From: Hymenobacter caeli | Lineage (GTDB): Bacteria; Bacteroidota; Bacteroidia; Cytophagales; Hymenobacteraceae | Length of the DNA stretch: 64,000 bases | Direction: 5' to 3' | Assembly: GCF_013294115.1 (NCBI RefSeq) | Contig: NZ_JABSNP010000018.1 | Coordinates: 46,934 to 110,933 of the forward strand | Shown here: positions 40,273 through 48,665 of the stretch, one piece after another | Layout of the letters: every line of letters starts with the position of its first letter | Numbering within the stretch: position 1 is the first letter of the stretch | Notes under the pieces: generated by a model | Told to the model about the DNA's origin: nothing | The model's database searches: none | What the model saw: the letters and a program-made list of their open reading frames with translations, nothing else | Program-made: the position numbers and the translations under genes

Positions 40273-41319
40273 ATGACCACCCCCCTTATTGAGCTACAGG
40301 CGCTGCTGGCGCAGCCGCGCCAGGTTTTCATCACCACCCACCACAAACCCGACGCCGACGCCCTCGGCTCGTCGCTGGCCTGGGCGGGCTACCTCAAGCA
40401 GCACGGCCACCACGTGACCGTGGTGACGCCCTCCGACTACCCCGGCTTCCTGAGCTGGATGGCGGGCAACGACGAGGTGGTGGTGTACGACAAGCGCCAG
40501 AACGACCGCCAGGTGCGCGACCTGGTGCAGCGGGCCGAAGTCATCTTCTGCCTCGACTTCAGCTGCCTCGGCCGCATCAACGAAATCGGGGAATACGTGC
40601 GCAACGCCCCCGGCACGAAGGTGCTCATCGACCACCACCAGCAGCCCGAGGACTTCGCCGACATCAACTTCTCGAACCCCGGCGCGGCGGCCACGGCCGA
40701 GCTGGTTTTTGAAATCATCCGCGACCTGGGCGGCCAAGCCGAGATTACCAAGGCCATGGGCGAGGCCCTGTACGCGGGCATCATGACCGACACCGGTTCG
40801 TTCCGCCACCCCAGCACCTCGCGCAACGTCCACCTCATCATCGCCGAGCTGCTGAGCGCCCACATCGACCTTTCGGCCGTGCACCGCCGCATCTACGACT
40901 CGCACACCGAAATCCGCCTGCGCTTCCTGGGCTTCGTGCTGAAGGAAAAGCTGGTCGTCAACCGTGAGTTCAACACTGCTTACATCGCCATCACCAAGGA
41001 GGAGCTGCGCGAGTACGACAGCAAAACCGGCGACACCGAGGGCCTCGTGAATTACGCCCTCAGCATCGAGGGCATCGTGTTTGCCGCCATTTTCATCGAC
41101 CGCGGGTCGGCGGTGAAGATTTCCTTCCGCTCGGTGGGCGACTTCTCGGTGAGCGACTTCTCGCGGCTGCACTTCGAGGGCGGCGGCCACCACAACGCCG
41201 CCGGCGGCATCAGCTACGTGCCGCTCGACGCCACCGTGGAGCGCTTCCTGGGCCTGCTGCCCCAGTACAAGGAGCAGCTCGTGGGCGAGCCGGTGGCGGC
41301 CGCGCCGCCCGTGGCCTAG
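40273..41319 (+). CDS. DHH-family phosphoesterase, NrnA-like (nanoRNase / pAp phosphatase)
   Basis: The 348-residue protein has the DHH motifs THHKPDADALGSS, DFSCLGRI, the DHH triad in LIDHHQQPEDF, and TDTGSFRHPST. The DHHA1 domain ends in FEGGGHHNAAGG. This arrangement is that of NrnA, which degrades 2-5 nt RNA and can dephosphorylate pAp; Bacteroidota lack Orn and use such enzymes. The ATG at 40273 is used although the frame extends upstream through GC-rich DNA. An FKBP gene follows after a TACCTTTG promoter. Confidence 0.9.
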   Translation: MTTPLIELQALLAQPRQVFITTHHKPDADALGSSLAWAGYLKQHGHHVTVVTPSDYPGFLSWMAGNDEVVVYDKRQNDRQVRDLVQRAEVIFCLDFSCLGRINEIGEYVRNAPGTKVLIDHHQQPEDFADINFSNPGAAATAELVFEIIRDLGGQAEITKAMGEALYAGIMTDTGSFRHPSTSRNVHLIIAELLSAHIDLSAVHRRIYDSHTEIRLRFLGFVLKEKLVVNREFNTAYIAITKEELREYDSKTGDTEGLVNYALSIEGIVFAAIFIDRGSAVKISFRSVGDFSVSDFSRLHFEGGGHHNAAGGISYVPLDATVERFLGLLPQYKEQLVGEPVAAAPPVA

Positions 41320-41327
41320 CGCGGCCT

Positions 41328-41335
41328 TACCTTTG
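41328..41335 (+). promoter_or_regulatory. -7 element TACCTTTG of the FKBP cluster
   Basis: Perfect TAnnTTTG match nine bases after the stop of the DHH gene and 39 bp before the first FKBP gene. Confidence 0.65.
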
Positions 41336-41373
41336 CGTCCGAAACCGTTTTTTTCTTACCCTTTAGCACGTTC

Positions 41374-42363
41374 ATGCGTTCTACCTTCCGCTCTGGGCGG
41401 CACCTGGCCCTGGGGGCCGGCTTGCTGGGCCTCCTGTTTTCCACCGCCGCCTGCAACAAACTCGGCGGGTCCGGGGATTTTGCCAAAACCAAGTCGGGCA
41501 TCGAATACAAAATCTTTAAAAAGGTCGGCAGCAAGTACGAGCGGCGCGACATCACCGGCGACGTGGACCCGACCTACAAGGACCGGGTGGGCAAGTTCCT
41601 GACCGCCTACATCGACACCCGCACCGGCAAGGACTCGGTGCTCGAAAGTACCCGCACCAAGTTTGCGGGCGCGGTGGTGCCGCTGCCCTTGCAGGAAGTG
41701 AAGCGCAAGGGCAACCCCGACGAGGCCTTCGCCCTGATGCAGCCCGGCGACAGCGCCGTGTTCCGCTTCAACGCCGATTCCCTGTTCAAGCCCCAGGGCC
41801 GCCCCGTGCCGCCGTTTTTGAAGAAGAGCGGCAACGTGGTGGTGCTGCACGTGGCCACCCGCGCCCTCATCGACCAGCCGGCCGCCATGGCCATGCAGCA
41901 GGAGTTGCAGCAGAAAATGATGGCCGAGCAGCAGCGCCAGATGATGGCCTTCGCCGGCGACCAGCTGAAGAAGGACGACGCCACCCTGCAAGCCTACGTG
42001 AAGGCCAAGAACTTAACGGGCCTGAAAAAGACGCCTTCCGGCATCTACTACCAGATTACGGCCCCCGGCGCGGGCCCCGTGGCCAAGCAGGGCCAGACGG
42101 TGACCATGAAGTACACCGGCATGCTGCTCGACGGCAAGGTGTTCGACTCGTCGGACAAGCACCCGGGCCCGCCGTTCTCGTTTCCGCTGGGCCAGGGCAA
42201 GGTGATTCCGGGCTGGGACGAGGCCGTGGCGCTGCTCAACAAAGGCAGCAAGGCCACGTTCCTCATCCCGTCCACGCTGGCCTACGGGCAGCAGGGGGCC
42301 GGGGCCGACATCCCGGCCAATTCGCCGCTGCGCTTCGACGTGGAGCTGGTGGACGTTAAATAA
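41374..42363 (+). CDS. FKBP-type peptidyl-prolyl isomerase lipoprotein (first of three)
   Basis: The 329-residue protein has a lipoprotein signal (LGLLFSTAAC, lipid Cys near residue 26). A degenerate N-terminal FKBP-like domain (about 35-165) comes next, followed by a helical linker rich in Gln/Met, and a canonical C-terminal FKBP domain (about 215-329) with YTGMLLDGKVFDSSD, PLGQGKVIPGWDEAV and IPSTLAYGQQGAGADIPAN. It is likely an envelope foldase. The third gene of this cluster has the same two-domain plan. GldI of gliding Flavobacteria is also an FKBP lipoprotein, but equivalence is not shown. Confidence 0.88.
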   Translation: MRSTFRSGRHLALGAGLLGLLFSTAACNKLGGSGDFAKTKSGIEYKIFKKVGSKYERRDITGDVDPTYKDRVGKFLTAYIDTRTGKDSVLESTRTKFAGAVVPLPLQEVKRKGNPDEAFALMQPGDSAVFRFNADSLFKPQGRPVPPFLKKSGNVVVLHVATRALIDQPAAMAMQQELQQKMMAEQQRQMMAFAGDQLKKDDATLQAYVKAKNLTGLKKTPSGIYYQITAPGAGPVAKQGQTVTMKYTGMLLDGKVFDSSDKHPGPPFSFPLGQGKVIPGWDEAVALLNKGSKATFLIPSTLAYGQQGAGADIPANSPLRFDVELVDVK

Positions 42364-42377
42364 GTTCTGCCGTTGGT

Positions 42378-42965
42378 ATGGCCTCACTATTTTTGAAAAC
42401 CTTCCTCGCCCGTTTCCGCCTCCAGCTGGGCCTTTTAAGCCTGCTGCTGCTGTGCGCCACCCCGGCGCTGTGGAGCTGCTCCACGGCCATCGACACCAGC
42501 GCCAACGACGCGGCGTTGAAGGCGGCCCAGGAGCACCAGGCGAAGTACCAGGCCATCGACGACACCATCCTTCAGGGCTACCTGAAGCGGCACAGCTACA
42601 CCGCCGCCAACTACCAGCGCACCGCTTCGGGCCTGTACTTGGTGACGCTGACGGCGGGGACAGGCACGCAGGTGGCTCCCGGCAAGCAAATCAGCGTGAA
42701 GTACACCGGTAAGTTCGTGAGCGCGGCCACGGAGAACAAGGTGTTCGACACGTCGGACAATGCCCCATCCAAAAGCTTCGACTACACCGTGGGGGCCGTT
42801 AGCCTGATTCAAGGCTGGTCGGAAGGCGTTGCGCTCATGCGCCAGGGCGACCGCAAGCTGCTGCTCATCCCGTCGTACCTGGCCTACGGGCCCTCCGGCC
42901 AGGGGCCCATTCCGCCCGATACCCCGATTTTGTTTGACATGCAAATCGTGACCGTCTCCCCTTAG
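42378..42965 (+). CDS. FKBP-type peptidyl-prolyl isomerase lipoprotein (second of three)
   Basis: The 195-residue protein has a lipoprotein-like signal (LLLLCATPALWSC) and one FKBP domain (about 85-195) with SVKYTGKFVSAATENKVFDT, LIQGWSEGVALMRQGD and IPSYLAYGPSGQGPIPPDTP. It starts 15 bp after the first FKBP gene, so the two are cotranscribed. A GC-rich hairpin with T-run follows. Confidence 0.88.
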   Translation: MASLFLKTFLARFRLQLGLLSLLLLCATPALWSCSTAIDTSANDAALKAAQEHQAKYQAIDDTILQGYLKRHSYTAANYQRTASGLYLVTLTAGTGTQVAPGKQISVKYTGKFVSAATENKVFDTSDNAPSKSFDYTVGAVSLIQGWSEGVALMRQGDRKLLLIPSYLAYGPSGQGPIPPDTPILFDMQIVTVSP

Positions 42966-42988
42966 CGGGGCACCGGCCCGGTTGCCGC

Positions 42989-43023
42989 GCACCCCGCTCC
43001 GCGCTTGCCGCGGGGCGGGGTGC
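42989..43023 (+). terminator. Intrinsic terminator after the second FKBP gene
   Basis: GCACCCCGCTCCGCG (42989-43003) pairs with 43009-43023 with one mismatch and a 5-nt loop, followed by CTTTTTAC. Confidence 0.75.
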
Positions 43024-43070
43024 CTTTTTACACGCCTCCGGGCCTCACTCCCTTTTTTCAAAAGATTGCC

Positions 43071-44036
43071 ATGCGTTTTTGGATAATTTTGACGGCTGCC
43101 CTGCTGGCCGGCCGCCTGGCTTCAGCCCAAACTCCCGCAGCCCCGGCCCCGGCGGCCCCGGGCCGCACGGCCAGCGGCATCGAGTACCGGCTGTTTCGCA
43201 AGGGGCCCGACGGGCGCTTTGCCCCCCGGGCCCTGGCCGTGCCCACCGATGCGCCGTACGCCAGCCGGGCGGGCCAGTTCCTGACCGTGTTCATGGACTT
43301 CCGCACCGGGCGCGACTCGCTGCTGATGAACAGCCGCCGCGTGCAGCCCCGGCCGCAGCCGTTTCCGCTGCTGCCCGCCCCGCCCCCCGGCACCCTCGAA
43401 GAAGCCGTGGCCCTGCTGCTGCCCGGCGACAGCGCCGTGTTCCGCCTGCCGGCCGACACGCTGTTTGCCAAGTCGTTTCAGGGCCAGCCCGTGCCGCCGT
43501 TCATCAAAAAAGCTGGCAACGTGCTCGTGGTGTCGGTCCAGACGTTCGAGCTGGTGAGCCGCGACGAGCTGATGGCCCGCGAGCAGCAGCTCCGCGCCGA
43601 GCAGGCCCAGGTGGCCGCCGCCGCGTCGGCCAAGCAGCTGGTGAAGGACAACGCCCAAATCCAGGCCTACCTGAAGAAGAACAAGCTGGTGGCCCACAAA
43701 ACGGCCGGTGGCACCTACTACGTCATCACCCGCGCCGGCAAGGGGGCCCTGCCCAAAAAAGGCCAAACCGTGAGCGTGCTCTACAAAGGCAGCCTGCTGG
43801 CCACCGGCAAGGTGTTCGACGCCTCGGCCCAGCACGACAACAAGCCGATTGACTTCCCGCTCGGCACCGGCCAGGTCATCCCCGGCTGGGACCAGGGCAT
43901 CGCCGCGCTGCCCAAAGGCAGCAAGGCCGTGCTGCTCATCCCCTCGCCCCTGGGCTACGGGGCCCGCGGGGCCGGGGCCGACATCCCCGCCAACGCCGTG
44001 CTGCGCTTCGACGTGGAGCTGGTGGGCGTGAAGTGA
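43071..44036 (+). CDS. FKBP-type peptidyl-prolyl isomerase, periplasmic (third of three)
   Basis: The 321-residue protein has a cleavable signal (LTAALLAGRLASAQ) rather than a lipobox. It shares the architecture of the first gene: an N-terminal FKBP-like domain (SGIEYRLFRKGPDGRF, RTGRDSLL), a linker, and a C-terminal FKBP domain with KGSLLATGKVFDAS, GQVIPGWDQGIAALPKG and IPSPLGYGARGAGADIPAN. The two look like diverged tandem duplicates around a smaller single-domain gene. A terminator ahead of it suggests it can be transcribed separately. Confidence 0.88.
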   Translation: MRFWIILTAALLAGRLASAQTPAAPAPAAPGRTASGIEYRLFRKGPDGRFAPRALAVPTDAPYASRAGQFLTVFMDFRTGRDSLLMNSRRVQPRPQPFPLLPAPPPGTLEEAVALLLPGDSAVFRLPADTLFAKSFQGQPVPPFIKKAGNVLVVSVQTFELVSRDELMAREQQLRAEQAQVAAAASAKQLVKDNAQIQAYLKKNKLVAHKTAGGTYYVITRAGKGALPKKGQTVSVLYKGSLLATGKVFDASAQHDNKPIDFPLGTGQVIPGWDQGIAALPKGSKAVLLIPSPLGYGARGAGADIPANAVLRFDVELVGVK

Positions 44037-44080
44037 GAAATTAATTATTAATGAGGAATGAGGAATTAACAATTAGGGTG

Positions 44081-44178
44081 GTCATGCCGAGCGCAGCCGA
44101 GGCATCTCGCGTGCCGAACTAACCCAATCGATTGGATTGCTGCTGCACGCGAGATGCCTCGGCTGCGCTCGGCATGAC
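44081..44178. repeat. Palindrome of the GTCATGCCGAGCGCAGCCGA family, nested in an A/T-rich inverted repeat
   Basis: Arms 44081-44114 and 44145-44178 are perfect 34-bp reverse complements (GTCATGCCGAGCGCAGCCGA onward) with a 30-nt loop holding AATCGATT. Around it, A/T-rich sequence (AATGAGGAATGAGGAATTA at 44050-44068) is partly mirrored by 44197-44222 (ATTCCTCATTCTTAATTCC), so one element appears inserted within another. It lies between the convergent FKBP and recO genes. Confidence 0.88.
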
Positions 44179-44226
44179 GGCTTTTTCCTCCCTTATTCAT
44201 TCCTCATTCTTAATTCCTCATTGTTT

Positions 44227-44949
44227 TCACTCGGCCAGCACCTGCGAGAGAATGTCCAGCGACTTGATTTCGCCCATTTGCTCCACGTGCAGCTGGTAGT
44301 AGCGTAGCAGCACGGCCAGCAGCTCGCGGCGCACCCGGCCGTTGGGGATGGTGCTGGGGCCCGGGCCGCGCAGCAGCTCGTCGAAATAGCCGGCAAACTC
44401 GCGCAGGTGCAGCACGGCGGGGCCCGTGGCGGCGGTGCGGCCGGTGGGCGCGTGGCCGGCCATCGCCACCTGGTCGGTCAGCTCGGCCCCCGTCTCCACG
44501 CCAAACCCCAGGTAGCTGGCCAGCTCCAGCAGGAAGCGCAGCGCGAAGTTTTCGTAGCCGGTGGCCTGCCGGTCGAAGGCCAGGAGGTGGTCGTGCAGGA
44601 ACGCAAACAGGGGCCCGTCGGCTTCTTCTTCGCGCAGGGCCCGGCCCAGCACCTCCGATAAAAACAATACCACGCTGCTCTTGGCCACGTCGTAGGGCAG
44701 GGTTTGAAACGGCTCGGCGCAGCGGTACTCGGCCAGCCGCGTGAGGCCGCCGCGGGCCGAGGTGTAGGCCACCAGTTCGAGCAGCGTAAACGGCTGAAAC
44801 AAGGCGATGCGCCCGGGCGGCTTGGCCTTGCGCACGCTGTTCACCACGTAGCTCTGCACCCCCAGCTGCTCGGTATAGACCCGGGCAATGATGCTCGATT
44901 CGCGGTATTTAAGGTAGCTGAGGACGAGGCCGCGGGTCTTGACTAACAA
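44227..44949 (-). CDS. recO: DNA repair protein RecO
   Basis: RecO loads RecA at gaps together with RecR. The 240-residue protein has the N-terminal OB fold LVKTRGLVLSYLKYRESSII and VVNSVRKAKPPGR, and a C-terminal helical region ending LLRYYQLHVEQMGEIKSLDI. The Cys zinc-finger seen in some RecO proteins is absent, as is common in Bacteroidota. It lies downstream of porZ on the same strand with a 125-bp gap. Confidence 0.9.
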   Translation of the reverse strand: MLVKTRGLVLSYLKYRESSIIARVYTEQLGVQSYVVNSVRKAKPPGRIALFQPFTLLELVAYTSARGGLTRLAEYRCAEPFQTLPYDVAKSSVVLFLSEVLGRALREEEADGPLFAFLHDHLLAFDRQATGYENFALRFLLELASYLGFGVETGAELTDQVAMAGHAPTGRTAATGPAVLHLREFAGYFDELLRGPGPSTIPNGRVRRELLAVLLRYYQLHVEQMGEIKSLDILSQVLAE

Positions 44950-45074
44950 AAGCAGGTGGGGTGAAGGAAGATGCGGTAGTAGATGAATTCAGGTTTGCCG
45001 TAGAGCACGTTAAAGTGAACGGAAGCAGAACATCCTTACTCTCGTTAACATTTCCGCATCTTCCGCTTTCGTCC

Positions 45075-47453
45075 CTATTTTGAGAGCACCGCCACCTTGC
45101 TCACGCAGCCGTTCTGGCCGTTGGCGTCGGAGGTGAGCACCAGGTACACGCCCGAATGCACGCGGCGGCCGGCGGTGTCGGTCAGGTTCCAGGTCACGGT
45201 GCCGCCGGCGGCCGTGGTGGCGTACACGAGGTGGCCGGCCACGTCGGTTATTTTCACCAACGCGTTGTTGGCCAGGCCCCCGATGCCCACCAGGCCCGCG
45301 AAGTCGGGCCGCACGGGGTTGGGGAACACCTGGGCGCAGCTGGGGGCCCCCTCCGTCACGCTGGCCCCGCCGCGGTACGTGACCACGCCCGCGTCGGTGG
45401 CCACCCACACCTCGCCGGTTTTGTCGTTCACCGACACGTCGGTGATGTTGTTGGACGGCAGCGGGCTGTTGAGCGTGGTGAAGTGCAGCAGGGCCTCCTC
45501 GCCGCCGGCGCTGAACAGCCACAGCCCGTTGTTGGTGCCGAACCACTTGCGGTTGGCCCCGTCCACGGCCACGGCCTTCACCACCTCGCTGTACAGCACC
45601 GGGAAACGGCTGGCGTCGCCGCGCTGCACGATGGGCAGCCGGAACACGCTGGTGCCCGCCTGGGCCCCGCTGGGGTCGTCGAGCACGGCCACGCCCTTGG
45701 CCGTGGCCACCCAAATGGCCCCCAGCCGGTCCTTCACCAGGTCGTAGATGTCGGCCAGCGGCGTTTCGGCGGACGTGCCGGGGTCGATGGCCGTCGAAAA
45801 CTTGCGCGTGGCACCGGCGGCGGGGTCCACCGCCCACAGGCCGTTGCCGCCCTGGCGGGCCTCCGAGGCCCACACCTGGCCCAGGTCGTCGATGGCCAGC
45901 CGGTCGAGGTTTTGGGAGCCGCTGCCCGCCGAGCCGCTGAAGTACGGGGCCGCGCTCCAGGTGGCGGCGGCGGGGTCGAACCGGAACAGGCCGGGCAGGC
46001 CCGGCTGGCGGTGCTGGTTGGCCAGCCACACGCCCCCCGTGGCGTCCACGGCCAGGTCCGTCACCCGCACGCTGATGTAGGCGGGGCTGTTGGGGTCGAT
46101 GGTGCGGCGCAGGGGGCTACCGGGCGTGCCCTCGGTGAAGGTGCGGAACTGGCCCGGGCCCTTCCATTCCAGCAGGCCGTTGCCGTAGCTGCCCACGTAG
46201 AGGGTGCCGTCGGGGGTGCGCACCCCGCGCGACACGTCTATCGGGTCGGGGTAGCTCGCCGCGGGCAGGGCCGCGCTGGTGATGTTCGTCCACTGCCCGG
46301 CCGCGTATTCGTAAAACCCTTGGTGGAACCCCAACGGCTGGTACCGGTCGCTGTAGCCCCCGCTGAACACGTCCACCACGTTGGTGTGCGCGTCGGCCAG
46401 CACGCTGTAGGCCAGGCCCGTTTCCGGGCCGTTGGCGGCGAAGGTTTCGGGGCTTTGGCCGGGGCGCAGCCGCCGCACCCCGGCCAGGTAGTTGGCCACG
46501 TAGTAGCTTTTGTCGCGCGGCGAGTACACCGCGTCCGTCACCAAATCGCCGGGCCCCGCCGGCCCGGCCAGCAGCTGAAACGCCCCCGTGGCGTCGCGCC
46601 GGTACACGCCGTAGCCGTCGCCGGCCAGCAGCAGGCCCTGGGGCGAGCCGCGCAGCTGCTTGCTGCGGAACGTGTAGGGCGCGTTCACCGGCTGCCAGGC
46701 GTTGGCGGCCCGCCGGAACACGAACGTGCCCCCGCCGTCCACCGTGGCGTACACGTAGGCCCCCTGCGCGGCCAGGCGGCGGTAGGGCTCGTAGGCCCCC
46801 GCCGCCACCGGCACGGGCTGGTACACGGTCCAGCTGCGGTAGTCGAGCAGGTTGTCGGCCATGCGGGCCACCTGCAGGCCCGCCGAAGTGGCGGCAAACA
46901 GCGTGTCGTGCGCCACGGCCGTGGCGTACACCCGCACGCCCGCGCCCCCGGGCCCGATGGCGCTGTAGGTGTCGCTCACCTCGCGCTTGTCCAGGTTCAG
47001 CACCACGAGGCCGAACGCCGTGGCCAGGTAGGCCCGCCGCCCGCTCACCGCGGCCTGGAAGATGGTGCGGTCGCTCTGAATGTTTTTGCGCAGGATGTCG
47101 GGCAGGTTGCGCACCCGGCCGTCGTCGCCGAGCAGGTCCACGTTGTTGTTGCGGTACACCACCACCGTTTGGCTGCCCACCGAGTCGTAGGCCAGGGCCG
47201 CCACGCCCACGTCGCTCAGGCCGTCGCGGCGCGAGAGCGTCTGGGTGGTGTTCAGCGTTTTATCGATGAAGTAAAAGGCGTTTTCCGTGCCCACGTACAC
47301 CCGGTTGCCCGCGTCGGCCAGGTACAGGGGCCGGTTGGTGGGCAGCTGCAGCTGCCAGTCGCCGTAGCCCGCCGTGCTCTGGGCCCGCGCCGCCCCCGGC
47401 CGCAGGGCCAGCACCATCAACAACGCGGCCAGCAAACGGGAAAATTGGGGCAT
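45075..47453 (-). CDS. porZ: Type IX secretion system surface protein PorZ
   Basis: PorZ is part of the cell-surface attachment complex (with PorU and PorV) and helps deliver anionic LPS to cargo. The 792-residue protein has a signal peptide (ALRPGAARAQ), two propeller domains with blades such as NRVYVGTENAFYFIDK and GEVWVATDAGVVTYRG, and a C-terminal sorting-like domain from about residue 705 (QVFPNPVRPDFAG) ending CVSKVAVLSK. Length and plan match Porphyromonas PorZ (about 780 residues). It is about 31 kb from porUV. Confidence 0.9.
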   Translation of the reverse strand: MPQFSRLLAALLMVLALRPGAARAQSTAGYGDWQLQLPTNRPLYLADAGNRVYVGTENAFYFIDKTLNTTQTLSRRDGLSDVGVAALAYDSVGSQTVVVYRNNNVDLLGDDGRVRNLPDILRKNIQSDRTIFQAAVSGRRAYLATAFGLVVLNLDKREVSDTYSAIGPGGAGVRVYATAVAHDTLFAATSAGLQVARMADNLLDYRSWTVYQPVPVAAGAYEPYRRLAAQGAYVYATVDGGGTFVFRRAANAWQPVNAPYTFRSKQLRGSPQGLLLAGDGYGVYRRDATGAFQLLAGPAGPGDLVTDAVYSPRDKSYYVANYLAGVRRLRPGQSPETFAANGPETGLAYSVLADAHTNVVDVFSGGYSDRYQPLGFHQGFYEYAAGQWTNITSAALPAASYPDPIDVSRGVRTPDGTLYVGSYGNGLLEWKGPGQFRTFTEGTPGSPLRRTIDPNSPAYISVRVTDLAVDATGGVWLANQHRQPGLPGLFRFDPAAATWSAAPYFSGSAGSGSQNLDRLAIDDLGQVWASEARQGGNGLWAVDPAAGATRKFSTAIDPGTSAETPLADIYDLVKDRLGAIWVATAKGVAVLDDPSGAQAGTSVFRLPIVQRGDASRFPVLYSEVVKAVAVDGANRKWFGTNNGLWLFSAGGEEALLHFTTLNSPLPSNNITDVSVNDKTGEVWVATDAGVVTYRGGASVTEGAPSCAQVFPNPVRPDFAGLVGIGGLANNALVKITDVAGHLVYATTAAGGTVTWNLTDTAGRRVHSGVYLVLTSDANGQNGCVSKVAVLSK

Positions 47454-47525
47454 ACAGGAGGGCTTCGGGAATGAAGTTGGGGGGGGGAGGGCCCGCCGCC
47501 GTTGCCAACGCCGGGCCGGGGGGTT

Positions 47526-48149
47526 TTAGTGCGGGCGGGCCGCGGCGGCCACCGCGGCCGGCCGCGCCTGCATGCCGGCCAGAAAACACGGGCGGCAGCG
47601 GGCTTCGTACGAATCGGTTTCGCCCAGCAACACTTGCTTTTCGCTGGCCGCGATGCGGAACGAGTACGCCGCCAGTTCGCCGCAGCACACGCACACGGCG
47701 TGCACCTTGGTCACGAACTCGGCCGTGGCCAGCAGCGCCGGCAGGGGCCCGAACGGCCGGCCCAGGAAATCCATGTCGAGCCCCGCCACGATGACGCGGG
47801 TGCCCTGGTCGGCCAGCTGCCGGCACACGTCCACCAGCGACTCGTCGAAAAACTGCGCCTCGTCGATGCCCACCACGTCGGAGCCCGCGGCCAGCAGCAA
47901 AATCTCGCCCGGCAGCGCCACCGGCGTCGAGCGGATGCTGTTGGCGTTGTGGCTCACCACGTCCTCGGCGTGGTAGCGGTTGTCGAGCGCCGGCTTGAAA
48001 ATCTCGACCCGCTGCCGGGCAATCCGGGCCCGGGTGAGCCGGCGGATCAACTCCTCGGTTTTGCCCGAGAACATGGAACCGCACACCACCTCTACCCAGC
48101 CCCGGTGCGGGGCAGTAAAACGGGGACCAACGCGAGATTCAATAAACAC
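47526..48149 (-). CDS. tdk: Thymidine kinase
   Basis: Type II thymidine kinase of the salvage pathway. The 207-residue product has the P-loop VVCGSMFSGKTEELIRR, the DEAQ motif in VVGIDEAQFFDESL, GLDMDFLGRPFGP, and zinc-binding Cys in AVCVCCGELA and ARCRPCFLAG. It lies 72 bp from porZ on the same strand. Confidence 0.94.
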   Translation of the reverse strand: MFIESRVGPRFTAPHRGWVEVVCGSMFSGKTEELIRRLTRARIARQRVEIFKPALDNRYHAEDVVSHNANSIRSTPVALPGEILLLAAGSDVVGIDEAQFFDESLVDVCRQLADQGTRVIVAGLDMDFLGRPFGPLPALLATAEFVTKVHAVCVCCGELAAYSFRIAASEKQVLLGETDSYEARCRPCFLAGMQARPAAVAAAARPH

Positions 48150-48170
48150 GCAATCAATTGGTTAGGGAGG

Positions 48171-48206
48171 TAGCTACTAGCTTTTAGCTGTTGGCTATTA
48201 GCTTTC
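48171..48206. repeat. AGCT-type repeat upstream of tdk
   Basis: TAGCTACTAGCTTTTAGCTG and following bases to 48206 match in style and partly in sequence the AGCTAATAGC/AGCTAACAGC repeats in the nuoB-nuoC spacer. It lies just upstream of the tdk start. Confidence 0.55.
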
Positions 48207-48305
48207 TTTTTGATTAACAGAGAATCAAGAATGGCCCGGCTCCGGGTTTCACGCGCCGGGGCCCGGCGCAAATTACGGGCCTGCCGCCCACACGCCGGGG
48301 CCCGG

Positions 48306-48629
48306 CTATTCGTCGTAGCGCTGGTGCGGCAGCTGCGTGGCCCGGGGCACGCGGCCGCGCACCGCCCCCGCCGGCAGCCGCGCCTGGCAGGCGAGGCGCT
48401 CGTCGTCGGCCAGGCGGCCGGCGGCGCGGTAGCGGACCTCGGCGGCCGTGGGGGGCCCCAGGCAGGAGCCGCCGGCCCGCACCTGCACCCGGCAGCTGGT
48501 GCAGCGGCCCCGCCCCCCGCAGGCGTGCATCCAAGCGAAGCCCGCGCCGTGCAGGGCGGCCAGCAGCGTGGCCCCGGCCGGCACGTCCAGCACCGCGCCG
48601 GGCAGGTTCTCTATCGTCAGCAGGGGCAT
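48306..48629 (-). CDS. Plant-type [2Fe-2S] ferredoxin
   Basis: The 107-residue protein shows the [2Fe-2S] ligand pattern Cys-x5-Cys-x2-Cys in HACGGRGRCTSCRVQV and the fourth Cys in DDERLACQARLPAG. It is a soluble electron carrier; partner unknown. It is divergent from the conserved unknown gene at 48666 with only 36 bp between starts, so they share a promoter region. Confidence 0.87.
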   Translation of the reverse strand: MPLLTIENLPGAVLDVPAGATLLAALHGAGFAWMHACGGRGRCTSCRVQVRAGGSCLGPPTAAEVRYRAAGRLADDERLACQARLPAGAVRGRVPRATQLPHQRYDE

Positions 48630-48665
48630 TTGTGCCTAACTTTCGGCGCTTGAAAACGCCCGTCA

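Noticed and set aside
45156..47474. A 772-residue plus-strand open frame opposite porZ
   Set aside because: Antisense shadow: no family features, while the minus strand encodes a full PorZ with signal peptide and sorting domain.
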